64,000 bases of DNA from JASHPR01 sp963844655 (GCA_963844655.1 CAWJPA010000004.1:1054001-1118000), one strand, 5' to 3'. Shown: positions 7,980 through 16,961, counted from the first letter of the stretch. Numbers and translations are program-made. The notes: a model not told the origin generated them from the sequence alone.

Positions 7980-8870
7980 TCAGTTGCTGCTGGCCCGGGC
8001 CGCGGCCTGGGCCAGCCGGACGGCGCCGCTGACCGGCGGCTCGGTCAGGGTCCTGATGTCGCTGCCCGGTCGCGCGTGCTCGATCACGATCCGGACGGTG
8101 GCCTCGAACGCGGCATGGCCGAACAGGCCGCCGGCCAGCACTACGGGCAGCGCGGCCGGGGCGCCAAGCCGCTCGGCGGCGGACACCGTGAGGCCCGCCA
8201 GGGCCGCGGCCGCGTCCGCCATGATGGACGCGGCGGCCGGGTCGGTGCTGTCCAGGATCAGCGGCGCGAAACTGGCCCAGTGCCGGGGATGGGGCTGGGT
8301 GTAGAACAGCTCGTGCAGGGCGCCAATGTGGTGCGCCCCGGTGGCGGCGAGCAGGCGGTCGCCCAGCTCGCCGAGGGGGGCCCGGCCGTCGCGGCGGGCC
8401 AGCAGCGCGCGGAGCGCGGCCCGGACCATCCAGTAGCCGCTTCCCTCATCGCCGAGGAGGTAGCCCCAACCGCCAGACTGGGCCTCGCGGCCCAGGTAAC
8501 TGCCGATCGCCACCGAACCCGTCCCGCAGATCAGCGCGATACCCGCGTCCAGGCCCGCGGCGGGCAGGACCAGCATCGCGTCCCTGACGATCAGGAGCGT
8601 GCCCGCCCGGGTCAGCGGAGCCAGGTGGTCGGTGAGGAACTGCCGGGCGCTGGGAACGCTGGCACCCGCTGCGCCGACGCAGATCGCGTCCAGGGGGTGT
8701 TTGAGCGGCAGCGCGGTCAGCAGGTCGGCCAGCGCGGCCGTGGCGCTGGACTCACCGACCGCGACCAGGCTGGCGCTGGCCGCGGTGCTGTACGCCACCA
8801 GTTCGCCGTCCACGCAGAGCTGCGCCCGGCTCCGGGTGCCGCCGATGTCCAGGCCGAGCAGACTGCTCAC
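7980..8870 (-). CDS. N-acetylglucosamine kinase-like ATPase (BadF/BadG family)
   Basis: 296 aa from GTG overlapping the murQ stop as GTGA. The phosphate-binding loop LGLDIGGTRSRA (residues 5-16), ALICGTGSVAIG and GGWGYLLGDEGSGYW are the hallmarks of the BadF/N-acetylglucosamine kinase group of the actin-like ATPase fold. Together with MurQ it would phosphorylate amino sugars (GlcNAc or MurNAc) recovered from cell-wall turnover. Substrate choice cannot be read from sequence. It is translationally coupled to murQ and followed by the serine hydrolase. Confidence 0.87.
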   Translation of the reverse strand: MSSLLGLDIGGTRSRAQLCVDGELVAYSTAASASLVAVGESSATAALADLLTALPLKHPLDAICVGAAGASVPSARQFLTDHLAPLTRAGTLLIVRDAMLVLPAAGLDAGIALICGTGSVAIGSYLGREAQSGGWGYLLGDEGSGYWMVRAALRALLARRDGRAPLGELGDRLLAATGAHHIGALHELFYTQPHPRHWASFAPLILDSTDPAAASIMADAAAALAGLTVSAAERLGAPAALPVVLAGGLFGHAAFEATVRIVIEHARPGSDIRTLTEPPVSGAVRLAQAAARASSN

Positions 8871-9811
8871 GGCTGCCCCGCCCGGCCCAGCCGGGCCATG
8901 GCGTCGCGCACGCTGCCGTCGGCGTCGGCCAGCGCGGCCGTGGCCGCGGGAGGTTCCAGCCCGGACATCAGGCAGAGCAGGGCCAGCCGCAGGTCGCCGG
9001 CGCATCGTTCCAGCTCGGCGCGGCATGCCTCGTCCGGCTCGCCGGACGCCTCGCGGAGGATGCTCAGCTGGCGCTGGCGCAGCTTGGCGTTGGTGCCCGC
9101 CAGCGCCGCCATCAGGTTCGAGTAGGTGCGCCCGAGCCGGACCATGGCGGCCGTCGACAGCGCGTTGAGGATCAGCTTCTGCGCGGTAGCGGCCTTCAGC
9201 CTGGTGGAGCCTGCGATGGCCTCCGGGCCGGTGTCCACCAGCACGGCGTACTGGGCCAGGGCCGCGAGGGGTGCCGCTGGGTTGCTGCTGACCAGTACGG
9301 TCATCGCACCGGCCGATTGGGCGTACCGCAGCGCACCAGCCACGTAGGGCGTGCGGCCGCTCGCGGTGATCCCCACCGCCACGTCGGCCGCGGAGACCGC
9401 GCGCGCGTCCCTGGCGCCGAGCATCTCGTCATCCTCGACGTCCTCGACCGCGCTGCCCAGCGCGGTCTCACCCCCCGCGTGGTGGGCAACGAAAACCCCG
9501 GGTTCCAGGCCGAACGTCGGCATCACCTCCGCGGAGTCAAGCACGCCCATCCGCCCCGAGGTCCCAGCGCCAAAGTAATGCACCTGGCCGCCGGCCTTGA
9601 GGCGTTCCACCACACGGTCAACCACGGCCGCCAGAGCGGGCAGGGCCGAAGCGACCGCGCCGGCGACCGTGGCGTCCTCGGCGTTGAGCAGCCGCAGCAC
9701 TTCCTCGGTCGGAACCTTGTCGATGTCGACGGTCCGCACGTTGCGCTCCTCGGTGCGCGACGAGACCGGCAACGGCGTCAGCAGTTTCACCGCATCCGAA
9801 TCTGAGGGCAC
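8867..9811 (-). CDS. murQ: N-acetylmuramic acid 6-phosphate etherase
   Basis: 314 aa from a GTG behind GGAGG. The SIS-domain signature FGAGTSGRMGVLDSAE (beginning near residue 74) is the hallmark of MurQ, which removes the lactyl ether of MurNAc-6-P to give GlcNAc-6-P and D-lactate. The acidic residue in DSAE corresponds to the catalytic glutamate region of the family. Further conserved stretches are HHAGGETALGSAVED and GITASGRTPYV. A C-terminal helical segment completes the usual length of about 300 residues. It heads the recycling operon murQ, kinase, serine hydrolase. A regulator of the matching RpiR family lies 2.8 kb downstream. Confidence 0.95.
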   Translation of the reverse strand: MPSDSDAVKLLTPLPVSSRTEERNVRTVDIDKVPTEEVLRLLNAEDATVAGAVASALPALAAVVDRVVERLKAGGQVHYFGAGTSGRMGVLDSAEVMPTFGLEPGVFVAHHAGGETALGSAVEDVEDDEMLGARDARAVSAADVAVGITASGRTPYVAGALRYAQSAGAMTVLVSSNPAAPLAALAQYAVLVDTGPEAIAGSTRLKAATAQKLILNALSTAAMVRLGRTYSNLMAALAGTNAKLRQRQLSILREASGEPDEACRAELERCAGDLRLALLCLMSGLEPPAATAALADADGSVRDAMARLGRAGQP

Positions 9812-9977
9812 AGCCGCCCCCTCCTCCCCACTCCGCACGTCCCCCACCTCAGCAAACGTAGTCGCAGGACGGCGTCGAGGCACTCTGGCGAACTCTCGTA
9901 ACCCGGGTGAATCACGATGCCCGGGCACCGGGCGGCGGCAGCGCCGCGAGCGGAGGCGTGTGCGGGAGCGGGGGGAC

Positions 9978-12101
9978 CTACCCGAGCAAGGTGTCCTGGG
10001 ACGCGCGCAGGTCGGGGAGCTGGTGCCGGTCCTGGGAATCGCGCAGGTCAGGGGTCTCGCGCAGGTACAGGATGGGCCGGCTCGGGTCCGGCTGGTCTAT
10101 CTCGCGGGCCAGCCGGTGCCCGTCGAAGACCGCCTCCGAGATGATCCGGGGCGCAACTGCGTCGCCGATCACGTGCACGGCCCGGATGCCCGCCCGCGCC
10201 AGGGCGGCTTGGTCGCGGGTGAGTTCGGCGTACAGCCCGTCGTTCGAGGCCTGCTGGGTGACCAGCACCACTCCGTCGCATCCGGCAGACCAGGGATCGC
10301 CGTACTCATCCCGGCCCCGGACCGAGTCGAGCTCGATCCCGGTGACCGTGATCCCCCGCTGCACCCTGACCCCCTGGCGGTGCACGTGGGCGCGGAGCAT
10401 GTCGCCCTCCAGGGTGTGGTCGGAAACCGGCGAGAGCACGGGGTACGAGGTCACCACCGTGACGGAGAAGCCCTCGCCCGCCAGCAGTTCGGCCACGCCG
10501 GGCCCGACGTAGTAGCCGTCGGTGTCATAGACGATCACGTTCCGGCCCACCGGCCGCTTCCCGGCGGCGACCTGCTCCGGGGTCAGCACGTTGGCCAGGC
10601 CGGAGTCGGCACCGGAGATCCGCCCGACCTGGCCGGGCTGCACCCCGTCGCCCCGCCAGGTCGACCCGGTGGCGATCACCACGATCTCCGCGCCGTAGTC
10701 GAGGATGTCAGCGGCCGAGAGCCGCCGGCCGGTGATCACCTCCACCCCGGGCAGCTTGTCCAGCTGCACGGCGCGCCAGTCGGTGACGCGTCCCCAGTCG
10801 CCCAGCGTCGGCAGCCGCCGGGTCCAGCGCATCCTCCCGCCGATCTCGGCCTCGGCCTCGACCACATGCACCGCGGAGAAGCCGCGCTTGCCCAGCACCA
10901 CCGCGCACTCCAGGCCGGCCGGGCCGGCCCCCACCACGAGCACGGACTGGTCCGCGTTGGCCGCGCGGGTGAACAGCTCGGGATGCCAGCCTCGGCGGAA
11001 CTCCTCGCCCGCGGTCGCGTTCTGCAGGCAGCCGAGATGGTTGAAAGCCTCCTCGCGCAGGATGCACATGTTCGAGCCGGTGCACTCGCGGATCTCGTCG
11101 AGCCGGCCTTCGGCGATCTTCTGGGGCAGGAACGGGTCGGCGATCGCTTGCCGGGCGGCCCCGATCAGGTCCACCGCGCCCGACTTGACCACCTCGGCCA
11201 TCAGGTCCGGGCTCGAGTAGCGGCCGACCGCCACGATCGGCTTCCCTGTGGCCTCACGGATCCGGTGCGTCCACGGCCGCTGATGGCCTTCGGGGTAGTA
11301 CCGGGAGGTACCGGAGTCCTCGGGCCAGGAGCCGACGGTGAGGTCCCAGAGGTCGACCAGGTCGTCGGCCATCGTGACCAGTTCCAGCGTCTCCTCGATC
11401 TCGATGCCGGGCAGCTCGTCCCGCCCGTCTACGCAGATCCGGGTCGCGACCACGCAGTCGCCGCCGACCTCCGCCCGCACCGCCTCCAGCGTCTCCAGCC
11501 AGATCCGGCCCCGGTTCGCCACGCTGCCGCCGTAGCCGTCGGTCCTCCGGTTGGTCACCGGCGACATGAACTGGCTGAAGAGGTAGCCGTGCGCGCCGTA
11601 GACGTAGATGATGTCGAAGCCGACGTCCCGGCCGCGCTTGGCCGCCTCCACCCAGTCCTTCTGCACCTGGGCGATGTCCTCGGCGGTCATCTCCTTAGCC
11701 AGGGAAGCGAATCGCACCTCCGACGCCAGCTGGGTCGGCGCGACCCGCACCGACCGCGACTCCCCGTTCAGGCTGGACGCGCCGCCGTGGTACAGCTCCA
11801 GGCCGACCAGCGCACCGTGGGCGTGCACGGCCTCGACGGTGAGCGCGAGCGCCCGGGCGTCAGCGTCGTCCCAGACATTGGCGGCCACCGCGGGCACCTC
11901 GTCACAGTCCCTGGACACCGGGGCGTACTCCACGCACACCCCGCCCCAGCCGCCCTCGGCCTTGATCGCGCGGAACGCCGCCTGGGTCCGGGGCTTGACG
12001 GTGCCGAAGCCGGATGCGTGCGGCACCTGATAGAAGCGGTTGCGCAGCGTCTTCGGCCCGATCGTGACCGGCTCGAACAAGATCGCGTGCCTGGGATCCA
12101 T
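9978..12101 (-). CDS. Trimethylamine dehydrogenase-family flavoprotein with altered cofactor ligands
   Basis: 707 aa, aligning end to end in memory with trimethylamine/dimethylamine dehydrogenases: an FMN barrel (1-330), an iron-sulfur segment (340-360) and FAD/NAD-type domains (388-700, VLVVGAGPAGLECA). The catalytic Tyr168/His171 and Arg221 equivalents are kept (YVYGAHGY, ATRICVD). Two features differ. The cysteine that covalently binds FMN in TMADH (Cys30 there) is Ala29 in VPHASG, and one of four 4Fe-4S cysteines is Ser343 (ECTGSNMC; Cys340, Cys346 and Cys358 remain). The likely reaction is oxidative N-demethylation or another amine/enoate oxidation; the substrate is unknown. The gene stands alone between murQ and divergent ligC. 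Confidence 0.85.
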   Translation of the reverse strand: MDPRHAILFEPVTIGPKTLRNRFYQVPHASGFGTVKPRTQAAFRAIKAEGGWGGVCVEYAPVSRDCDEVPAVAANVWDDADARALALTVEAVHAHGALVGLELYHGGASSLNGESRSVRVAPTQLASEVRFASLAKEMTAEDIAQVQKDWVEAAKRGRDVGFDIIYVYGAHGYLFSQFMSPVTNRRTDGYGGSVANRGRIWLETLEAVRAEVGGDCVVATRICVDGRDELPGIEIEETLELVTMADDLVDLWDLTVGSWPEDSGTSRYYPEGHQRPWTHRIREATGKPIVAVGRYSSPDLMAEVVKSGAVDLIGAARQAIADPFLPQKIAEGRLDEIRECTGSNMCILREEAFNHLGCLQNATAGEEFRRGWHPELFTRAANADQSVLVVGAGPAGLECAVVLGKRGFSAVHVVEAEAEIGGRMRWTRRLPTLGDWGRVTDWRAVQLDKLPGVEVITGRRLSAADILDYGAEIVVIATGSTWRGDGVQPGQVGRISGADSGLANVLTPEQVAAGKRPVGRNVIVYDTDGYYVGPGVAELLAGEGFSVTVVTSYPVLSPVSDHTLEGDMLRAHVHRQGVRVQRGITVTGIELDSVRGRDEYGDPWSAGCDGVVLVTQQASNDGLYAELTRDQAALARAGIRAVHVIGDAVAPRIISEAVFDGHRLAREIDQPDPSRPILYLRETPDLRDSQDRHQLPDLRASQDTLLG

Positions 12102-12241
12102 GCAGTGCCTTCTTAACTGGGCCTCTCAGCGGACTTCTCGGCCGAAATGTGCGGGGATGGGCGGGAGCGTAACCGGTCGAGGCGGCTGCTGACCAGCGGG
12201 TCACTTGGCGAGGCAGCCAGCCTATCGGCGAGGATGGGATC

Positions 12242-13309
12242 ATGCGCCTGCCCGTGATGCCACCGGTGGCCCCGATGCTGGCCAAGTCGGTGAAGGAGAT
12301 CCCGCGCGGCGAGCTGAGCTTCGAGCCCAAGTGGGACGGCTTCCGGTCGGTCGTGTTCAGGGACGGCGCCGAGGTCGAGCTGGGCAGCAGGAACGAGCGG
12401 CCGCTGACCCGCTATTTCCCCGAACTCGTCGAGGCGGCCGTGGCGATTCTGCCGGAGCGGTGCGTTCTGGATGGGGAAATTGTCATACCCGACGCATCGG
12501 GTCAGCGCCTTGACTTCGTGGCCCTGCTGCAGCGCATCCATCCGGCCGCCAGCCGGGTGAATCTCCTGGCCGAGCAGACGCCCGCCGAGTTCGTGGTCTT
12601 CGACGTGCTCGCGCTGGGCGACACCGATTACATGGAGCGGCCGTTCTCCGAGCGGCGGGCGGTGCTGGCCGACGCCCTGGCCACGGTCGGGCCGCCCTTC
12701 CACCTCACCCCGGCGACCCAGGACCGGGAGCTGGCCGCGCGGTGGTTCAGCCAGTTTGAGGGCGCGGGCCTGGACGGCATCGTGGCCAAGCCGCTGGACG
12801 GCATCTACGAGCCGGACAGGCGGGTGATGTTCAAGGTCAAGCACGAACGGACCGCCGACTGCGTGGTGGCCGGGTACCGGCTGCACAAGAGCGGGCCGGA
12901 CGCGATCGGGTCGCTGCTGCTCGGCCTCTATAACGACGCGGGCAACCTGGCCAGCGTCGGCGTGATCGGTGCGTTCCCGCTGGAGACCAGGCGCCAGCTG
13001 TTCACCGAACTGCAGCCGCTGGTCACCAGCTTCGAGGGGCACCCGTGGAACTGGGCCAAGCCCGAGCCCGAGGTGCGCAACCCGCGTGCGGCCGAGCACA
13101 GCCGGTGGAACGCGAAGAAGGACCTGTCGTTCGTCCCGCTGCGCCCCGAGCGCGTGGTTGAGGTGCGCTACGACCACATGGAGGGCACCCGGTTCCGGCA
13201 TACCGCCCAGTTTGCCCGCTGGCGCCCCGACCGCGATCCGAGGTCCTGCGGGTTCGCCCAGCTCGAGGAGCCGGTCAACTTCGACCTCGCGGACATCCTG
13301 GGCCGCTGA
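12242..13309 (+). CDS. ligC: ATP-dependent DNA ligase, LigC type
   Basis: 355 aa, matching the length of mycobacterial LigC. The adenylation lysine is Lys30 in FEPKWDGFR, followed by family motifs with LDGEIVI, FDVLAL, GLDGIVAKPLDG and MFKVKHERTADCVV. The C-terminal OB-fold region ends in FRHTAQFARWRPDRDP. These small ligases seal nicks, especially in base-excision or end-joining repair, and are not the replicative NAD-dependent ligase. The gene is monocistronic, divergent from the flavoprotein across 140 bases, and followed by the long regulatory gap of the arabinose transporter. Confidence 0.92.
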   Translation: MRLPVMPPVAPMLAKSVKEIPRGELSFEPKWDGFRSVVFRDGAEVELGSRNERPLTRYFPELVEAAVAILPERCVLDGEIVIPDASGQRLDFVALLQRIHPAASRVNLLAEQTPAEFVVFDVLALGDTDYMERPFSERRAVLADALATVGPPFHLTPATQDRELAARWFSQFEGAGLDGIVAKPLDGIYEPDRRVMFKVKHERTADCVVAGYRLHKSGPDAIGSLLLGLYNDAGNLASVGVIGAFPLETRRQLFTELQPLVTSFEGHPWNWAKPEPEVRNPRAAEHSRWNAKKDLSFVPLRPERVVEVRYDHMEGTRFRHTAQFARWRPDRDPRSCGFAQLEEPVNFDLADILGR

Positions 13310-13699
13310 ACCCGCGGCATTCCTGCCGCCGGCCGAGCCAGGAGCTGGCCACTCGACGCCAGGTCACATGTTGGCTTCTGTTGGCGATGATCATTGACGC
13401 CAAAGTCGGACGGGGGTTAGCTTATGGCCTCACAGGCTTCATCCAACGCACAATGTGAGCGCTAACATCGGCAGTGTTGCTGCGCTTGATAGCTCGCCGC
13501 CATGTGGCATCGCACGCTGGGCTATCCGGACCCGGATAGGACCCGGCTACCGGCTGGCCCGGTCGGAGGAGCAGCGAAGGCGGGCCCGCCCTGAGACAGG
13601 AAGTCAGGTCACTATGGCGGTCACGCGAGCGCGTGACATGTTCCGGCAAGAGCCTGTTGCCGCGGGGTACAGCCCGCCCCATGGAAATGGAGGTTCGTG
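13310..13699 (+). promoter_or_regulatory. Regulatory gap and long leader of the arabinose transporter operon
   Basis: 390 bases without a gene. It holds a LacI-type operator at 13453-13468, a second perfect palindrome at 13620-13637 (GTCACGCG, AG, CGCGTGAC), and a strong GGAGG at 13689-13693 for the binding-protein gene. If transcription starts near the operator, the leader is about 220 bases. No clear -35/-10 pair stands out. Confidence 0.6.
13453..13468. promoter_or_regulatory. LacI-family operator, arabinose transporter
   Basis: ATGTGAGCGCTAACAT, a palindrome centred on AGCGCT with one mismatched pair. It shares the core with the perfect palindrome at 20930-20943 in araB, so both are probably bound by the LacI-type regulator at 21074-22099. 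Confidence 0.75.
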
Positions 13700-14884
13700 A
13701 TGAGGAAAGTCGACCCAAAGGTCGATGAAGCGATCCAGACACTGAATATGAAGGACGGACCCAGTCGGCGCAAGCTGCTGAAGGGCACCGGTCTGGTGAG
13801 CGCGACGGCGGCTGCCTCGGCCCTGCTCGCGGCGTGCGGGTCGTCAGGCAGTAGCGCGAGCACCGGCTCGACCGCCACCGCGACGGCGGCGGGGAACTTC
13901 CCGAAGACCCCGAAGTGGCAGTTCTGGTTCGACAACCACGTTTACACCAACCCGTTCTTCGTGCCGACCCAGTACGGCTTCCAGGACGCCGCGGCGCTGC
14001 TGGACATCCCCGTGCCGAAGTGGGGCGGATCTGCGTCGACCTCGAGCGTGCCGCAGATGGTGTCGTTCATGAACTCGGCGATCGCGGCGAACGCGTCCGG
14101 GATCGCGATCCCGGTGATCAACGCGACCGGGTTCACCGCGCCGGTCAAGCGGGCCATGGACGCCGGCATCCCGGTGCTGAGCTACAACGCCGACGGAACC
14201 GTCGCCTCCAGTGGCGTCCCGGACATCGGCACCAACCGGCTGGCCTACATCGGCCAGGCGCTGTACCAGTCGGGCCAGCAGCTCGGGCAGCGGATTCTGT
14301 CCCTGATCCCGGGCGGCGGGCACATCGTGATCTTCATCGCCACCCCGGGCACCGGGAACATCCAGCCGCGTTACGACGGTGCCGTGGCCGCGCTCAAGGC
14401 CTCAGGCAAGAGCTTCCAGGTGGCCCAGATCGCGACCGGCGCCGCGACCAACGTCGAGCTCGGGGCGGAGAAGGCCTATCTGCTCGCGCACAAGTCGTCG
14501 CTCAAGGGCGCGTTCGCCGTGGACGCGGGCTCGACCGGGTTCCTCGGCCAGGCCCTGACCGGCACCGGCCTCAAGATCCCGGCCGGCGGGTTCGACCTGA
14601 CCACCCCGACGCTGAACGCGATCAAGGCGGGCCAGATCGACTTCACCATCGACCAGTCGCCTTACTACCAGGGATTCCTGCCGGTGATCCAGCTGTTCAT
14701 GTTCCAGCTGTCCGGCGGCCTGGTCGCCCCGGCCGACACCGACACCGGCCTGACGTTCGTGACCAAGAGCAACGTCGGCCCCTACCTGTCCACGCCGACC
14801 AGGTTCGAGGGATCGACCACGGCCCAGAAGCTGGTCACCAGGTCCGGCCCGATCAACAACCCGATGGGCACGACAAGCACCTGA
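13700..14884 (+). CDS. Sugar ABC transporter substrate-binding lipoprotein (arabinose locus)
   Basis: 394 aa. ATG is six bases after GGAGG; an in-frame GTG just before it is too close. The N-terminus carries a twin-arginine motif SRRKLLKG (residues 22-29), a hydrophobic stretch and lipobox LLAAC with Cys46, followed by a Ser/Thr/Ala linker. It is therefore probably a Tat-exported lipoprotein on the outer face of the membrane. The body is a periplasmic-binding-protein fold of the ribose type. It leads the operon of binding protein, permease and ATPase. Linkage to araA, araB and araD, and a shared operator, point to L-arabinose or a related pentose. Confidence 0.87.
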   Translation: MRKVDPKVDEAIQTLNMKDGPSRRKLLKGTGLVSATAAASALLAACGSSGSSASTGSTATATAAGNFPKTPKWQFWFDNHVYTNPFFVPTQYGFQDAAALLDIPVPKWGGSASTSSVPQMVSFMNSAIAANASGIAIPVINATGFTAPVKRAMDAGIPVLSYNADGTVASSGVPDIGTNRLAYIGQALYQSGQQLGQRILSLIPGGGHIVIFIATPGTGNIQPRYDGAVAALKASGKSFQVAQIATGAATNVELGAEKAYLLAHKSSLKGAFAVDAGSTGFLGQALTGTGLKIPAGGFDLTTPTLNAIKAGQIDFTIDQSPYYQGFLPVIQLFMFQLSGGLVAPADTDTGLTFVTKSNVGPYLSTPTRFEGSTTAQKLVTRSGPINNPMGTTST

Positions 14885-14918
14885 TGCGGCGTCTCACCGA
14901 GACATAGAAAGGTGCATA

Positions 14919-14974
14919 AACGCGCCGGTGGCGGGAAACTGGGCTTGCAGCGCAAGACCCGTCACCGGCGCGTT
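14919..14974 (+). repeat. Nested stem-loop between binding-protein and permease genes
   Basis: A perfect 12-bp stem, AACGCGCCGGTG (14919-14930) with CACCGGCGCGTT (14963-14974), encloses a second hairpin (GGGCTTGC, AGC, GCAAGACCC with one bulge). It begins 35 bases after the binding-protein stop and has no T tract. Such structures between a binding protein and its permease usually protect the upstream mRNA or cause partial termination, giving more binding protein than permease. Confidence 0.75.
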
Positions 14975-15024
14975 CGTGCGCCATCGGTGCTGACGCGCTG
15001 GATACGGCAAACGGGAGGGTCAAC

Positions 15025-16071
15025 GTGAGCGAAACCGCCGCAGCAAGCAAGGACGTCGCGAGCCCGCGCCCCGGCGCCCCGGCCCCGCGACGAGACCTCT
15101 GGGGTCAGGTCCAGCGCGGCCTCATCATTTTCGGCCAGCAGCGTGAGGCCGCCGTCTTCGTGGTCGCGGTCCTGCTGTTCGCCTATTTCTGGCTCACCAA
15201 CGACAACTTCTTCACCAAGCTCGACCTCATCAACCTGTCCCAGGTCGCGGCGCCGATCATCATCATCGCGATCGGCGAGGTCTTCCTGCTGATCTGCGGG
15301 GAGATCGACCTGTCGGTGGGGTTCATCTTCACCCTGGCCCCGTTCGTCATGCACTACCTGACCGACTTCTACGGGGTCCCCGCCATCCCCGCGATCCTGC
15401 TCACCCTGGTCATGGGCCTGGTGATCGGCTGGTGCAACGGCTTCTTCACGGTGACGATGGGGCTGCCGTCGTTCATCACCACGCTCGCCACCGGGTTCAT
15501 CCTGCTCGGGATTGTCCTGTTCACCTCGCACGCGGAGCCTGCGGTTCCCTCCCCGGCCGTCGAGGGCATCGGGCACTGGCTCGGCACCTACGCGTGGGCC
15601 GAGATCAGCTGGGCGATCGCGCTCACCGTGATCTTCCACATCGTGCTCACCCGGACCAGGTGGGGCCTGCACACCATCGCCGCGGGCGGGAACCTGCTCG
15701 GCTCCCGGGAGGCCGGCATCAAGGTGGCCCGGATCAAGTACGGCAACTTCATGATCACTGGCGTGCTGGGGGCGTTCGTCGGCATCCAGGTCGCGCTCCA
15801 GGTCAACGACATCGACCCGAGTTCCGGCCAGTACCAGCCGATGTTCTACGCCGTGGCCGCGGCCGTGATCGGCGGGACCGCGATGCTCGGCGGCTCTGGC
15901 ACCATCATCGGCGCGTTCTTCGGCTCGATGGTGCTCGCCATCCTGACCGACGGCTTCAACGTGGCGGGGATCAACGCCAACGTCCTGCCGATCATCTTCG
16001 GTGCCGCGATCCTGGTCGCGATGATCGCTAACGTCCAGCTAGCGCGGCTGCGAGCAGCGGGGAGAACCTGA
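15025..16071 (+). CDS. Sugar ABC transporter permease (RbsC-like)
   Basis: 348 aa from GTG after GGGAGGG. About ten hydrophobic segments run from residue 45 onward, with the family stretch GEIDLSVG (near residue 92) and the later GGTAMLGGSGTIIGAFFGS typical of ribose-class permeases. The N-terminal 40 residues are polar and cytoplasmic. It would form the membrane channel for the binding protein at 13700-14884. Its stop overlaps the ATPase start by one base (TGATG), so translation is coupled. The substrate is inferred as L-arabinose from context. Confidence 0.88.
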   Translation: MSETAAASKDVASPRPGAPAPRRDLWGQVQRGLIIFGQQREAAVFVVAVLLFAYFWLTNDNFFTKLDLINLSQVAAPIIIIAIGEVFLLICGEIDLSVGFIFTLAPFVMHYLTDFYGVPAIPAILLTLVMGLVIGWCNGFFTVTMGLPSFITTLATGFILLGIVLFTSHAEPAVPSPAVEGIGHWLGTYAWAEISWAIALTVIFHIVLTRTRWGLHTIAAGGNLLGSREAGIKVARIKYGNFMITGVLGAFVGIQVALQVNDIDPSSGQYQPMFYAVAAAVIGGTAMLGGSGTIIGAFFGSMVLAILTDGFNVAGINANVLPIIFGAAILVAMIANVQLARLRAAGRT

Positions 16072-16877
16072 TGACGACCCAGAACCCTGCCGGCAACGGC
16101 TCGGCCGACGGTGACGTGCTGCGGGCCGAGCACATCTCCAAGCGGTTCGGCGCGGTCACCGCGCTCACCGACGTGAATCTGCGGCTGGCCCAGGGCGAGG
16201 TTCTCGGCCTGATCGGCGACAACGGGGCGGGCAAGTCCACCCTGCTCAAGATCTTGTGCGGCTTCCAGCCGCCGGATTCCGGGCGGATCCTGCTGCACGG
16301 TAAGGAAGTCACGTTCAAGTCCGTCGATCACGCCAGGTCGCTCGGCATCGACGCCGTCTACCAGGACCTGGCGCTGATCAACGAGCTCAGCGTGTACCAC
16401 AACATGTACCTGAACCGGGAGAAGGTCCGCTGGCCGCTGCTGAACAACAAGGCCATGCGCAAGCTGGCCAAGGAGCAGCTCGACAACATGGGGGTCAGCA
16501 TCCCGTCCGTGGACGTTCCGGTGGCCCGGCTCTCCGGCGGGCAGCGGCAGGCCATCGCGGTGGCGCGCTCGGTCTACACCGACGCCAAGATCCTGCTCCT
16601 GGACGAGCCGCTGGCCGCCATGGGCGCCAAGGAGGCCGCGCTCATTCTCGAGCTGGTGCAGGACCTCAAGCGGCGCGGCGACGTCTCGGTGATCATCATC
16701 GCGCACAACTACGGCCAGGTGCTCGAGGTGTGTGACCGGGTGAACCTGCTCCAGCACGGCGAGATCACCCTGGACAAGTACGCCAGGGAGACGTCGGTGC
16801 AGGAGCTGACCGACCTGGTCATCGCCGAGTACCGCAAGGCCCTGGAGGAGCGCCACCGGGCCGAGCACAGCGCGTAA
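16071..16877 (+). CDS. Sugar ABC transporter ATPase, single nucleotide-binding domain
   Basis: 268 aa. Walker A is GDNGAGKST (near residue 49), the signature is LSGGQRQ, Walker B is ILLLDEP, and the switch histidine is in IIAHN. Unlike the RbsA-type ATPase of the rhamnose operon (23006-24817), it has only one ATPase domain, so it must work as a homodimer, as in the FrcA-like subgroup of sugar importers. Last gene of the transporter operon. A strong hairpin at 16945-16961 separates it from the converging araA. Confidence 0.88.
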   Translation: MTTQNPAGNGSADGDVLRAEHISKRFGAVTALTDVNLRLAQGEVLGLIGDNGAGKSTLLKILCGFQPPDSGRILLHGKEVTFKSVDHARSLGIDAVYQDLALINELSVYHNMYLNREKVRWPLLNNKAMRKLAKEQLDNMGVSIPSVDVPVARLSGGQRQAIAVARSVYTDAKILLLDEPLAAMGAKEAALILELVQDLKRRGDVSVIIIAHNYGQVLEVCDRVNLLQHGEITLDKYARETSVQELTDLVIAEYRKALEERHRAEHSA

Positions 16878-16944
16878 AGCACCCGGTGCCCGCCGCGACG
16901 GCCGGCCGGAGGTCGGCCCGAGCGGCTGGCACGCCGGGGGGTCC

Positions 16945-16961
16945 GGGGGGCGGAGCCCCCC
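16945..16961. terminator. GC-rich hairpin between convergent transporter and araA genes
   Basis: GGGGGGC, loop GGA, GCCCCCC: a seven-pair perfect stem preceded by GGGGGGTCC. It lies between two converging genes and could stop both transcripts. The same GGGGTC-GGGGGG style of sequence recurs inside the 3' end of araB (19146-19162), suggesting a dispersed actinomycete repeat. Confidence 0.6.

Noticed and set aside
6966..9125. 719-codon open frame on plus across the serine hydrolase and kinase genes
   Set aside because: Low-complexity Gly/Arg/Gln translation without motifs; the minus-strand genes are well supported.
9597..12116. 839-codon open frame on plus opposite the flavoprotein gene
   Set aside because: Shadow of the TMADH-like gene; no family features and no ribosome binding site.
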